Shown: piece by piece, positions 1-8,139 of the stretch | How the letters are laid out: each line of letters begins with the position of its first letter | How positions within the stretch are numbered: the first letter of the stretch is position 1 | Source: JAEUJM01 sp044221555 | Lineage (GTDB): Bacteria; Actinomycetota; Acidimicrobiia; Acidimicrobiales; DATDAH01 | Reading direction: 5' to 3' | DNA: 64,000 nucleotides | Assembly (NCBI GenBank): GCA_044221555.1 | Contig: JBGAOY010000001.1 | Location: forward strand, 248,001 to 312,000 | Notes under the pieces: generated by a model | What the model was told of the DNA's origin: nothing | Database searches by the model: none | Seen by the model: only the letters and a program-made list of their open reading frames with translations | Program-made: the position numbers and the translations under genes

Positions 1-70
1 CGCGGCCCTCTCGCCGGTGCAGCGCCGGGTCGATGCCACCCGCGCCGCCGCCGTGGCGCGATCGCGCCGG

Positions 71-76
71 TAGGGT
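71..76 (+). promoter_or_regulatory. -10 element of tatA/B, leaderless
   Basis: TAGGGT lies 6 nt before the GTG at 83, so transcription should begin at or next to the start codon. No Shine-Dalgarno sequence is visible. Bases 1-70 hold no complete gene that I can support. Confidence 0.6.
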
Positions 77-82
77 TTTCAG

Positions 83-550
83 GTGTTCAACATCGGCGGC
101 GCGGAGCTCCTCGTGATCCTCCTCGTCGCGCTGCTCGTGCTCGGGCCGAACAAGCTGCCGCAGGCCGCCCGTCAGGTGGGCCACTTCCTCGGTGAGTTCC
201 GCCGGATCGCCGACGGCTTCCAGCAGGAGCTGAAGACGGCCATGGACGACCCCTCGATGACCGCACCGCCGAAGGCCGACAAGCCCAAATCGCCGGGCGG
301 CCCCACCGAGCAACCCGTCGTGATCGATGCCGACAGCACCGAGCTGGCCGACACGAACGGGGTCGCTGACGGCACCGCGGCGGCCGACAGCGGCGGGACC
401 GCCGACGGCACCGACATCGCCGACAGCAACGCGAACGCGGGCAGCAACGGGATCGCCGACAGCCGCCCGGCGACCGACGGAGGCACGGGCGAGGGGAAGA
501 CGGCTGACGCCGGCTCCACCAGCGAGCCCGATCTGCCGCCCGAGCGCTGA
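83..550 (+). CDS. tatB: Sec-independent translocase subunit TatA/TatB
   Basis: Membrane component of the twin-arginine pathway, which exports folded proteins with RR signal peptides. Residues 5-20 form one short hydrophobic helix. It is followed by the Gly-Pro hinge (G21-P22) and an amphipathic helix to about residue 50, the classic TatA/TatB layout. The N-terminus MFNIGG and the long tail favour TatB, but TatA cannot be excluded; in actinobacteria the subunit beside tatC is usually called tatA. Residues 95-150 are low-complexity Ala/Asp/Gly repeats (ADSxG, ADGT types), longer than usual and probably disordered. The GTG start is set by the helix and by the promoter box 6 nt upstream. It is followed after 2 nt by tatC, so the two are co-transcribed. 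Confidence 0.9.
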   Translation: MFNIGGAELLVILLVALLVLGPNKLPQAARQVGHFLGEFRRIADGFQQELKTAMDDPSMTAPPKADKPKSPGGPTEQPVVIDADSTELADTNGVADGTAAADSGGTADGTDIADSNANAGSNGIADSRPATDGGTGEGKTADAGSTSEPDLPPER

Positions 551-552
551 TC

Positions 553-1338
553 GTGGCGGGGGTGAGCGACGCGGACACCGCGGTCGACGAAGGCGACGAG
601 CACGAGCGGATGACGCTCGTCGAGCACCTGGCCGAGCTCCGCTCGCGCCTGTTCAAGTGCGTGATCGCCGTCGTCGTGGGGGGCATCCTCGCCTGGGCCT
701 TCTACAACCAGATCCTCGACTTCCTGGTGCAGCCGTACTGCGACATCAGCGGTGGTGACTGCGCGCTGTACGTCACCGACCCCCTCGAGGGGTTCAAGAC
801 GAGGCTCCAGATCGCCGGGTACGGCGGCATCGCCCTGGCGATGCCCGTGATCCTCTGGCAGCTCTGGCGCTTCATCACCCCGGGGCTCTACAAGCACGAG
901 CGCCGCTACGCCATCCCGTTCGTGGCGTCCGCGCTGGTGCTGTTCTCGATGGGCGCGGCGCTCGCGTTCTGGACCCTGCCGAAGGCACTCGAGTTCCTGA
1001 AGGACATCGGTGGCACCGACCTGCAGGAGATCTACTCGCCGGCCAAGTACCTGTCGCTCATCCTCTACATGATGCTGGCGTTCGGCATCGGCTTCGAGTT
1101 CCCGATCCTGCTCGTGTTCATCCAGATGGCGGGCCTGGTCACGCCCGAGCAGTTGGCGTCGGCCCGCCGGTGGGCCATCGTCATCATCTTCGTGCTCGTG
1201 GCGGTGCTGACCCCCAGCGGTGACCCGTACAGCCAGATCGTGCTGGCGGTGCCCATGGTGCTGTTCTACGAGATCGCCATCATCATCGGGAAGCTCATGC
1301 GCAGGCGCAAGACCAGGGCGGCCGAGGCCGCAGCCTGA
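553..1338 (+). CDS. tatC: Sec-independent translocase TatC
   Basis: Polytopic receptor of the Tat system, which recognises twin-arginine signal peptides in the cytoplasmic membrane. The 261-residue length and about six hydrophobic segments fit the family. The N-terminal motif LVEHLAELRSRL (residues 22-33) and a GFEFPILL segment in the second half are diagnostic. The GTG start comes 2 nt after the tatB stop. The next gene, helY, starts 1 nt after the tatC stop, so tatB-tatC-helY reads as one operon. The same order (tatA-tatC-helY) is known in Mycobacterium tuberculosis. Confidence 0.95.
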   Translation: MAGVSDADTAVDEGDEHERMTLVEHLAELRSRLFKCVIAVVVGGILAWAFYNQILDFLVQPYCDISGGDCALYVTDPLEGFKTRLQIAGYGGIALAMPVILWQLWRFITPGLYKHERRYAIPFVASALVLFSMGAALAFWTLPKALEFLKDIGGTDLQEIYSPAKYLSLILYMMLAFGIGFEFPILLVFIQMAGLVTPEQLASARRWAIVIIFVLVAVLTPSGDPYSQIVLAVPMVLFYEIAIIIGKLMRRRKTRAAEAAA

Positions 1339-1339
1339 C

Positions 1340-3958
1340 GTGGCGGACCCGACGGCCGCCCCCTACGCCTTCCCGCTCGACCCCTTCCAGCGCGAAGCCA
1401 TCGCCGCGCTCGACGCCGGCCAGTCGGTGCTGGTGGCGGCGCCGACCGGCGCGGGCAAGACCGTGATCGCCGAGCACGCCGTTCAGGTCACGATCGATCG
1501 GGGTGACGATGCCCGGATCTTCTACACCACGCCCATCAAGGCGCTCTCCAACCAGAAGTACGCCGACCTGGTGCGCCGGCACGGCACCGATGCGGTCGGG
1601 CTGCTGACCGGCGACAACGCGGTGAACGGCGAGGCGCCGATCGTGGTGATGACCACCGAGGTGCTCCGCAACATGATCTACGGCGCCTCGCCCGCCCTCG
1701 ATCACCTGCAGTTCGTGGTGCTCGACGAGGTGCACTACCTCCAGGACGCCTACCGGGGACCGGTGTGGGAGGAGGTGATGATCCACCTCCCGGCCCGGGT
1801 GCGGCTCGTGTGCCTGTCGGCGACCGTGTCCAACGCCCACGAGCTGGCCGACTGGATCGCCACGATCCGGGGACCGACGGCCACGATCATCGAGCACGAG
1901 CGTCCGGTCGAGCTGGCCAACCTGTACCTGGTCGGCGACCGGGAGACCGACACCCCGGTGCTCCTGCCGACCCTCCTGGACGGCCGCCCGAACCCGGAAG
2001 GCGACCAGTTCGACGCCGAGCGGGTCCGCTCGGGCCCCCGGCGGGGACGGCCGCGCCGGCGCTACTACACGCCCCGACGCCTCGAGGTGGTCGACGAGTT
2101 GGTGGCCCGCACGCTGCTACCCGCCATCTACTTCATCTTCAGCCGGGCCGCGTGCGACGACGCCGCCGCCAACCTGCTCGGCACCGGGCTGCGCCTGACC
2201 TCGGCCACCGAGCGCGAGCGCATCGCCGAGATCGTCGACCAGCGGGTCGCGCCGCTCACCGACGACGACCTCGGCGTCCTCGGCTACGCGCGGTTCCGCG
2301 CCGGCCTCGACGCCGGCATCGCCGCGCACCACGCGGGCATGGTGCCGCCGTTCAAGGAGGCGGTCGAGGCCTGTTTCGTCGAAGGGCTGGTGAAGGTCGT
2401 GTTCGCCACCGAGACCCTGGCCCTCGGCATCAACATGCCGGCCCGCACGGTGGTGATCGAGAAGCTGTCGAAGTTCACCGGCGAGCACCACGAACTGCTG
2501 ACCCCCGGCCAGTACACCCAGATCACCGGTCGGGCCGGGCGTCGCGGCATCGACGACATCGGCCACGCCATCGTGCTGTGGTCGCCCTTCGTCTCGTTCG
2601 GCCAGGTGGCGGGGCTGGCCGCCAGCCGCACCTTCGAGCTCTCGTCGGCGTTCCGGCCCACCTACAACATGGCCGCGAACCTGGTCCGCCGGTACCCGCC
2701 GGACCAGGCCCACCACCTGTTGAACCTGTCGTTCGCGCAGTACCGGGCGGATCGCGACGTGGTGCGCCTGGAACGCCGCCTCGAGAAGCGCTCGCAGCGG
2801 GTGGCCGAGTTGCGGGCCGAGGCCCGCTGCGACCGGGGCGACATCGAGGAGTACCGGGCCCTGCTGCCCGCGCCGGCGCCGCGCCGGCGGTCGGTGCCAC
2901 GCGGGATGGTGGAGGCCGGGCTGGCCGCGCTGCACCCCGGCGACGTGATCCCCGCCGACGGCCACGAACGGGTGCTCGTGCTCTCGGTGGCCCACCGCCA
3001 GCGGGGCGCGGTCCGGGTGCGGGCGATCACCACCGGCCGCAAGGTGCTCACGCTCGGCGCCAACGACTTCACGGCCCCGCCGGCGCCTGTGGGCCACATC
3101 GAGCTGCCCGTGCCCTACGCCCCCAACAACGACAAGTTCAGGCGGGCCGCGGCCGACGAGCTGCGTCGGGCCGCGATCAGCGCCACCCACCGGGCGCCGG
3201 GCCGGGCCACGCCGCCTGGTCCCGACGATCGCGGCGATGCCAGCGTCGACCACCCGGTGGCGGGCTGCCCCGACCTCGAGGCCCATCTGGCCGCCGCCAA
3301 GCGAGCCGACCGGGTGGCGCGCGAGGTCGCCGACATCGAGGGTCGGGTCCGGGGCCGCACCGAGTCGCTGGCCCGCCAGTTCGATCGGGTCCTCACGCTG
3401 CTGGAGGCGTGGGGTCACCTCGACGGCTGGCAGCTCACCCGTCGAGGCGACGTGCTGGCCCGCATCTACCACGAGAGCGACCTGCTCATCGCCGAGAGCC
3501 TGGCCACCGGCGCCCTCGACGGTCTCGATCCGGCCGCCCTCGCCGGGCTCGTGTCGTGCTTCACCTACGAGCACCGCAGCGCCGCGCCACCGCCTCCGCC
3601 GTGGTTCCCGTCGGGCCGGGTGCGCGAGCGGTTCGGCGACATCGAGCGCCTGGCGGCGGCGCTGAACGCGGACGAGCACGACGCCGGCATCCCGCTCACC
3701 CGCCCGCCGGACGCCGGGTTCTGCGCGCTGGCCCACGCGTGGGCCGCGGGCGAGCCCCTCGACGAGGTGCTCGACGACGAGGACCTCTCGGGCGGCGACT
3801 TCGTGCGCAACGCCAAGCAGCTCATCGACCTGCTCCGCCAGATCGGCGACGTGGCCCCCGAGCCCGCCACCGCCCGCACCGCCCGTGCCGCGGCCGACAC
3901 GATCTTCCGGGGTGTGGTGGCCGCCTCGTCGGTGGTGGGGGAGGGGACGCCGGCGTGA
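1340..3958 (+). CDS. helY: Ski2/Mtr4-like DEVH-box RNA helicase HelY
   Basis: ATP-dependent superfamily 2 helicase of the Ski2/Mtr4 group, cytoplasmic and probably acting in RNA processing or decay. Visible motifs are Walker A APTGAGKT (34-41), DEVH (129-132), SAT (160-162) and the motif VI region QITGRAGRRG (394-403). A C-terminal helical region rich in Arg and Glu follows, as in mycobacterial HelY. The open frame extends upstream into tatC, but GTG 1340, 1 nt after the tatC stop, gives an 872-residue protein starting just before the Q-motif-like FQREAI, so I chose it. M. tuberculosis HelY is about 900 residues and also follows tatC. A Ser/Pro-rich insert near residues 510-530 differs from what I remember of homologs. 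Confidence 0.92.
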   Translation: MADPTAAPYAFPLDPFQREAIAALDAGQSVLVAAPTGAGKTVIAEHAVQVTIDRGDDARIFYTTPIKALSNQKYADLVRRHGTDAVGLLTGDNAVNGEAPIVVMTTEVLRNMIYGASPALDHLQFVVLDEVHYLQDAYRGPVWEEVMIHLPARVRLVCLSATVSNAHELADWIATIRGPTATIIEHERPVELANLYLVGDRETDTPVLLPTLLDGRPNPEGDQFDAERVRSGPRRGRPRRRYYTPRRLEVVDELVARTLLPAIYFIFSRAACDDAAANLLGTGLRLTSATERERIAEIVDQRVAPLTDDDLGVLGYARFRAGLDAGIAAHHAGMVPPFKEAVEACFVEGLVKVVFATETLALGINMPARTVVIEKLSKFTGEHHELLTPGQYTQITGRAGRRGIDDIGHAIVLWSPFVSFGQVAGLAASRTFELSSAFRPTYNMAANLVRRYPPDQAHHLLNLSFAQYRADRDVVRLERRLEKRSQRVAELRAEARCDRGDIEEYRALLPAPAPRRRSVPRGMVEAGLAALHPGDVIPADGHERVLVLSVAHRQRGAVRVRAITTGRKVLTLGANDFTAPPAPVGHIELPVPYAPNNDKFRRAAADELRRAAISATHRAPGRATPPGPDDRGDASVDHPVAGCPDLEAHLAAAKRADRVAREVADIEGRVRGRTESLARQFDRVLTLLEAWGHLDGWQLTRRGDVLARIYHESDLLIAESLATGALDGLDPAALAGLVSCFTYEHRSAAPPPPPWFPSGRVRERFGDIERLAAALNADEHDAGIPLTRPPDAGFCALAHAWAAGEPLDEVLDDEDLSGGDFVRNAKQLIDLLRQIGDVAPEPATARTARAAADTIFRGVVAASSVVGEGTPA

Positions 3959-3998
3959 GGGGCCGCGGGCAGGTGCCGGCGGTGATCGGCAGGGAGCG

Positions 3999-4613
3999 GT
4001 GACCATCCGCAAGGGCCAGGAGTGGGGGGTCCCGGGCGCCCTGCCGCCCGACGGCGTGGTCGTGTCCACCGATGCCGAGGCCCGGGACGTCGTCGAGCGG
4101 GCCCGCAGAGCGGGGGAGCCGGTCCCGCCGTTGGGCCTCCTGGGGGGCGACCTGTGCCGCACGCTCGGCGGTCGCGGCGACGAGGCCCGCCTGCGGTCAC
4201 CCGAGGGGACCCGTGTCGAGGTCGACCTCGGCTCGGTCCTGGTCGACGGCCGACAGCACTGGTTCGTGGCCCACCTGGTCGCCCGGCGCTCGTGGTGGTG
4301 GGGGACGATCGTCGCGGCGATGAACGCGCAGTGGCTCGGCGACTGGGACGTGGCGCCCCGCGCCCACCCCAACGACGGGTCGCTCGATCTGGTCACCGCC
4401 GATCTCTCCGTGCGCGACCGCGGCAAGGCGTGGCGGCGGCTGCCACAGGGCACGCACGTGCCCCATCCGGGGATCGTCGAGCGGCGCGTCGCCGCCACCC
4501 AACTCGATCTGGTGCCCCCGTGCGGGGTGTGGCTCGACGGCCGGCGCCTTCCTGGTGTGGCCCGTCGGCTGTCGATACGCGTCGAGGAGGACGCGCTGAC
4601 GGTGGTGGTGTGA
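3999..4613 (+). CDS. Diacylglycerol/lipid-kinase-like C-terminal domain protein
   Basis: This 204-residue protein resembles only the C-terminal half of the YegS/diacylglycerol kinase fold. It has a PNDGSLDLV stretch (compare the usual DDGxLDvv), a GTHVPHPGIVERR segment, and a WLDGRRLPG strand like the lDGE turn near the end of those kinases. The N-terminal catalytic half with the GGDGT nucleotide motif is absent, so kinase activity is doubtful. The GTG at 3999 follows AGGGAG with short spacing. The gene starts 40 nt after helY on the same strand. It may be a lipid-binding or regulatory remnant. Placement in the fold is by pattern memory only. Confidence 0.6.
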   Translation: MTIRKGQEWGVPGALPPDGVVVSTDAEARDVVERARRAGEPVPPLGLLGGDLCRTLGGRGDEARLRSPEGTRVEVDLGSVLVDGRQHWFVAHLVARRSWWWGTIVAAMNAQWLGDWDVAPRAHPNDGSLDLVTADLSVRDRGKAWRRLPQGTHVPHPGIVERRVAATQLDLVPPCGVWLDGRRLPGVARRLSIRVEEDALTVVV

Positions 4614-4649
4614 CCCGAGGACGGGCACGACCGGTCGGCCCGTCGTCGG

Positions 4650-4655
4650 TAGGGT
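4650..4655 (+). promoter_or_regulatory. -10 element of the M20 amidohydrolase, leaderless
   Basis: TAGGGT is separated by 7 nt from ATG 4663. This supports ATG 4663 over the in-frame GTG at 4654, which lies inside the -10 box itself. Confidence 0.6.
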
Positions 4656-4662
4656 GCGGGGC

Positions 4663-5844
4663 ATGGACCTGGCAACAGCGAAGGTGCGGCTGGCGGACGA
4701 GGTCGACCGCAGGGCCGATCTGTTGATCGACGCCTCCCACCAACTGCACGAGCACCCCGAACTGGCCTTCGAGGAGCACTTCGCCCACGACCTGCTCACG
4801 GGCATCCTCGAAGGCGAGGGCCTGGCGGTCGAGCGCGGTGCCTACGGCCTCGAGACGGCGTTCGCGGCGAGGGCCGGCACCGCGGGCCCCACCGTCGCGG
4901 TGCTGTGCGAGTACGACGCGCTGCCGGGCGTGGGCCACGCCTGCGGGCACAACATCATCGGCACCGCGGGCCTCGGGGCGGGGCTCGCCGCCGCCGCGCT
5001 CGCCGACGAGCTGGGGGGCACCGTGGTCATCCTGGGCACCCCTGCCGAGGAAGGCGGGGGCGGCAAGGTGCTCATGGCCGACCGGGGGGCCTTCGACGGG
5101 GTGGACGCGGCGATGATGGTGCACCCCGCCGGGGGCGACCTGATCTCGATGAACGCCATCGCCATCCAGCAGGTGTTCGTCGAGTACGAGGGGGTCGCAT
5201 CGCACGCCGCGGCCTACCCGCACAGGGGTCGCAACGCCCTCGACGCCGCGGTGCTCGGCTACATGAACGTCGCCGCCCTGCGCCAGCACATCCGGCCCAA
5301 CGAACGGGTGCACGGGGTGTTCCTGAAGTCGGGCGACAAGCCCAACATCGTGCCCAAGGAGGCATCGGCCCACTGGTACGTGCGTTCGGGCACGCTGCGC
5401 ACCCTCGAGCCGCTGAAGGCGCGGGTGCTGGCCTGCCTGCAGGCCGGCGCCGACGCCGCCGGCTGCACCATGACCCACCGCTGGGAGGAGCCCGCGTACG
5501 CGGACATGGCCGACAACGCCACGTTGGTCGACCTCTACCGGGCCAACGCGGCCTCGACGGGCCGGACGCTGCTCGACCCGGCCGACGTCCCCGGGGTGGT
5601 GGGCAGCACCGACATGGGCAACGTCAGCCACCTGGTGCCCTCGATCCACCCGATGATCGCGGTGTCGCCGCCGAACGTGTCGATCCACTCGCCCGAGTTC
5701 ACCGCCTACGCCGCGTCCGAGGCCGGCGACCTTGCCGTGATCGACGGCGCCAAGGCCCTGGCGATGACGGTCGCCGACCTGTGGCTGCAGCCCGAGAAGG
5801 TCGCCGCGGCCAGAGACGAGTTCGCCGCCGCGCACGAGCGCTGA
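4663..5844 (+). CDS. M20 family amidohydrolase / metallopeptidase
   Basis: Cytoplasmic zinc hydrolase of the M20D amidohydrolase group, which cleaves N-acyl or peptide amide bonds; the substrate cannot be read from sequence. Metal and catalytic signatures are CEYDALPG, then H92-A-C94-G-H96 (GHACGHN), the GTPAEEGGGGK glutamates near residue 130, and a dimerisation-domain H in GVASHAAAYPHRGRNALD. The latter part of the protein (GSTDMGNVSH, then SIHSPEFT) carries the distal ligand region. At 393 residues the length is typical. It resembles the AbgB/p-aminobenzoyl-glutamate hydrolase branch more than IAA-amino acid hydrolases. It is a single gene with its own leaderless promoter, and a small hairpin follows the stop. 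Confidence 0.85.
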   Translation: MDLATAKVRLADEVDRRADLLIDASHQLHEHPELAFEEHFAHDLLTGILEGEGLAVERGAYGLETAFAARAGTAGPTVAVLCEYDALPGVGHACGHNIIGTAGLGAGLAAAALADELGGTVVILGTPAEEGGGGKVLMADRGAFDGVDAAMMVHPAGGDLISMNAIAIQQVFVEYEGVASHAAAYPHRGRNALDAAVLGYMNVAALRQHIRPNERVHGVFLKSGDKPNIVPKEASAHWYVRSGTLRTLEPLKARVLACLQAGADAAGCTMTHRWEEPAYADMADNATLVDLYRANAASTGRTLLDPADVPGVVGSTDMGNVSHLVPSIHPMIAVSPPNVSIHSPEFTAYAASEAGDLAVIDGAKALAMTVADLWLQPEKVAAARDEFAAAHER

Positions 5845-5851
5845 CCGGCCC

Positions 5852-5867
5852 GCGGGGTGATCCCCGC
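5852..5867 (+). terminator. Short GC hairpin after the M20 gene
   Basis: GCGGGG (5852-5857) and CCCCGC (5862-5867) pair perfectly around a TGAT loop, just after the stop at 5844. There is no T-tract, so termination strength is uncertain. Confidence 0.4.
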
Positions 5868-5886
5868 CACGGCCCCACGCGCGCCG

Positions 5887-5892
5887 TAACCT
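5887..5892 (+). promoter_or_regulatory. -10 element upstream of the leader ORF and thyX-like gene
   Basis: TAACCT with 8 nt to GTG 5901. The transcript would begin close to that GTG and about 26 nt before the thyX-like start. Confidence 0.5.
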
Positions 5893-5900
5893 CGGCCGTC

Positions 5901-5930
5901 GTGAAGCGACCCGGGGAGCACCCCACGTGA
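5901..5930 (+). CDS. Nine-codon leader ORF coupled to the thyX-like gene
   Basis: GTG 5901 opens a 9-residue frame (VKRPGEHPT). Its TGA at 5928-5930 overlaps the GTG of the next gene (5927) as GTGA. A -10-like TAACCT lies 8 nt before it, so it could be read as a leaderless micro-ORF that delivers ribosomes to the downstream start. The alternative is that it is chance and the GGGGAG at 5912-5917 is the ribosome site for GTG 5927. There is no evidence of conservation from this window alone. Confidence 0.35.
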   Translation: MKRPGEHPT

Positions 5931-7540
5931 GTGTCTACGTCGCCGAGGAGTACGAGCCCGACGAGGCCGACATCCTGCGGCGCTACTTCACGAACCTCGA
6001 CGGCCCCGTGTTCGCGCTCGTCAACCTGCCCGAGGTGGTGAAGGGCGCGCTCTTCGCCCGCTACTCACGGTCGCCGAAGAGCCTCCGCCGCCTGTTCCTC
6101 GACGAGTTCGTGGGCGACCTCGACATCAGCGGCGACATCAGCATCGACGCCACCGTGGGCCTGCGACGGGCCGAGGACCTCTACGACCGGGTGTTCTTCG
6201 ACTACGGCGACGACTCGGTGGCCCAGCTCGGGGGCGTGCACCTGGCCTGCGAGCAGGCCTCGAACCTGCTGACCAAGGTGCTCGAGTGGGGCCGGCTGAT
6301 GGCCTACCTGGAGCAGTCCACCCGCTACATCGCCTACGACGCCCGGATCGGGGGTCGGTACCGCTTCTACCGTGACCCAGCGGTGCTGGGATCGTCGCTG
6401 GGCACGCGCTACGTGGGCGACATGGACCGTCTGTTCGACACCTACGGCGAGCTCTTGCCGGTGCTGCAGGAGTGGTTCCGCGACCAGTACCCCAAGGACC
6501 CCGACGACTCGGACTTCGTCTACCGCCAAGCGGTCCGGGCCAAGGCCTTCGACGCCCTGCGGGGCATCCTGCCCGCGGCGTCGCTGTCCAACGTCGGGAT
6601 CTACGGGACCGGCCAGGCCTACGAGCAGCTGCTCCTGCGGATGAGGGCGCACCCGCTGCCCGAGGCCCGGGCCTATGCCGACATGATGCTCACCGAGTTG
6701 CGCAAGGTCATCCCGTCGTTCCTCAAGCGGGTCGATCTCGACGACCGCGGCGTGGCGTGGAGCGAGTACCTGTCGTCCACCCACAACGCCATGGAGGACG
6801 TGGCCGGCCGCCTCTTCCCGGCCGGTGCCACCGAGGCCGACGACGCCCCCGTCGTGACGCTGACGGACTTCGACCCGGACGCCGAGGTGAAGCTGGTGGC
6901 GGCCATGCTCTACCCGCACCTCGACCTGCCCGAGACCCAGATCGAGCAGCGGGTGCGGGACATGGGCGCCGACGAGCGCCTCGCCGTCGTGCGGGCCTAC
7001 GTGGGCGACCGGGCCAACCGCCGGCACAAGCCCGGCCGGGCGCTCGAGCGGCCGTTCTACCGCTTCGACGTCCTGGCCGACTACGGCGCCTTCCGCGACC
7101 TCCAGCGTCACCGGATGCTCACCATCGAGTGGCAGCGGTTGACACCGCACCACGGCTTCACCCGGCCGGGAGCGGTCGACGACGCCGGCGCGAGGCCGCG
7201 CTTCGACGAGGCGATGGAGCGCTCGGCCGCCCTCTACGAGTCGCTCGCGGGACCGTTCCCGGAGCAGGCGTCCTACGCCGTGTCGCTGGCCTACAAGGTG
7301 CGCTTCGTGCTCAACCTCAACGCCCGCGCGGCCATGCACCTGATCGAGCTGCGCACCACCCCTCAGGGCCACCCGGCCTATCGCCTGGTGGGCCAGGAGA
7401 TGCACCGCCTCATCGCCGAGCAGGCCGGCCACCATGCCGTCGCGGAGATGATGACCTTCGTCGACCACTCGGCCGAGACCGAGCTCGAGCGCCTGCAGTC
7501 GGAGCGCCGGGCGGAGGACCGCCGCCTCGGCCGCAGCTGA
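5927..7540 (+). CDS. ThyX-like FAD-dependent thymidylate synthase family protein, two-domain
   Basis: Related to flavin-dependent thymidylate synthase, which methylates dUMP using folate and FAD. Canonical ThyX is about 220-250 residues; this protein is 537 and looks like two ThyX-fold halves. The N-half carries EQSTRY (129-134), like the nucleophile-region NExSxRY motif. The C-half carries DLQRHRMLTIEWQ with R394-H395-R396, like the RHRxxS motif. The halves of the signature are thus divided between two domains instead of lying together. Catalytic competence for dTMP synthesis is therefore unproven. The GTG start overlaps a 9-codon leader ORF. No folate or nucleotide genes lie adjacent. Confidence 0.75.
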   Translation: MSVYVAEEYEPDEADILRRYFTNLDGPVFALVNLPEVVKGALFARYSRSPKSLRRLFLDEFVGDLDISGDISIDATVGLRRAEDLYDRVFFDYGDDSVAQLGGVHLACEQASNLLTKVLEWGRLMAYLEQSTRYIAYDARIGGRYRFYRDPAVLGSSLGTRYVGDMDRLFDTYGELLPVLQEWFRDQYPKDPDDSDFVYRQAVRAKAFDALRGILPAASLSNVGIYGTGQAYEQLLLRMRAHPLPEARAYADMMLTELRKVIPSFLKRVDLDDRGVAWSEYLSSTHNAMEDVAGRLFPAGATEADDAPVVTLTDFDPDAEVKLVAAMLYPHLDLPETQIEQRVRDMGADERLAVVRAYVGDRANRRHKPGRALERPFYRFDVLADYGAFRDLQRHRMLTIEWQRLTPHHGFTRPGAVDDAGARPRFDEAMERSAALYESLAGPFPEQASYAVSLAYKVRFVLNLNARAAMHLIELRTTPQGHPAYRLVGQEMHRLIAEQAGHHAVAEMMTFVDHSAETELERLQSERRAEDRRLGRS

Positions 7541-7589
7541 GCCGACCGACCGCTCCGGCACCGAATGGCCCTGCGAACCACACGAGGCG

Positions 7590-7607
7590 CACGACTCGCC
7601 TGTCGTG
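7590..7607. terminator. Hairpin after the thyX-like gene
   Basis: CACGAC (7590-7595) and GTCGTG (7602-7607) form a 6-bp stem with a 6-nt loop, nested in a wider CACACGA/TCGTGTG repeat (7579-7585 and 7603-7609). It may be a terminator, or an operator just upstream of the -10 at 7612. Confidence 0.35.
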
Positions 7608-7611
7608 TGCC

Positions 7612-7617
7612 TATCAT
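7612..7617 (+). promoter_or_regulatory. -10 element of the DUF4193 gene
   Basis: TATCAT, with the start codon about 50 nt downstream at 7668, so this gene appears to have a true 5' leader, unlike many neighbours. Confidence 0.4.
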
Positions 7618-7667
7618 CCCCGCCGCGGCATCTTCCGGTGGCGCGGCGACAACTCACCTAGGACACC

Positions 7668-8135
7668 ATGGCTGACGACGTAGACGAGATGATCGAGGAC
7701 GAGGACTTCATCGCCGAGGACCTCGACGAGGAGCTCGACGACGAGGATCTGGTCGACGACGACCTCGTCGAGGACACCGACCTCGCGGAGGACCTCGTCG
7801 TCGACGACGTGGTCGTCGACGACGAGGTCGACGAGATCGTCGAGAAGCCGGTGACGGCCAAGGCCGACGCCGAGGAGGAGGACGACGACGAGCCCGACCC
7901 CGACGACGTCGAGGCCGACCTCGATGCGATCCTGAAGGACCGGATCGCGGCCACCGACGACGAGGACGAGGACGAGGAGGAGGACCAGGTCGCCCCTGAG
8001 CCCGACGGCGGCGAGGGCGGCGGTCGCATCCAACCCAAGCGCCCTGGCGAGTTCGTGTGCCAGTCGTGCTTCCTCGTCAAGCACCCCAGCCAGCTGGCCG
8101 ACGAGGCCAACCAACTCTGCCTCGACTGCGTCTGA
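7668..8135 (+). CDS. DUF4193-type acidic zinc-ribbon protein
   Basis: A 155-residue protein whose first 120 residues are extremely acidic (runs of Asp/Glu such as DLDEELDDEDLVDDDL). The last 30 residues are a zinc ribbon with C131-x2-C134 and C151-x2-C154 (VCQSCFLVKHPSQLA...LCLDC). That ending matches actinobacterial DUF4193 proteins, which are usually about 100 residues, so the acidic region is expanded here. The function of the family is unknown; its cytoplasmic location follows from the lack of a signal. It starts the small run 7668-9663, with 4 nt to the next gene. Confidence 0.8.
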   Translation: MADDVDEMIEDEDFIAEDLDEELDDEDLVDDDLVEDTDLAEDLVVDDVVVDDEVDEIVEKPVTAKADAEEEDDDEPDPDDVEADLDAILKDRIAATDDEDEDEEEDQVAPEPDGGEGGGRIQPKRPGEFVCQSCFLVKHPSQLADEANQLCLDCV

Positions 8136-8139
8136 GCCC

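Noticed and set aside
87..897. Two long minus-strand open frames opposite tatB-tatC
   Set aside because: Arg/Ser-rich or His/Gly-rich composition typical of antisense frames in high-GC DNA; tatB and tatC explain the region.
1220..1339. Upstream extension of helY into tatC
   Set aside because: The extra 40 residues are a Cys/Arg-rich frame shadow of tatC; GTG 1340 gives the family N-terminus.
2117..4675. 852-codon open frame on the minus strand opposite helY
   Set aside because: Antisense shadow with His/Arg/Gly-rich sequence and no domain; helY motifs are complete on plus.
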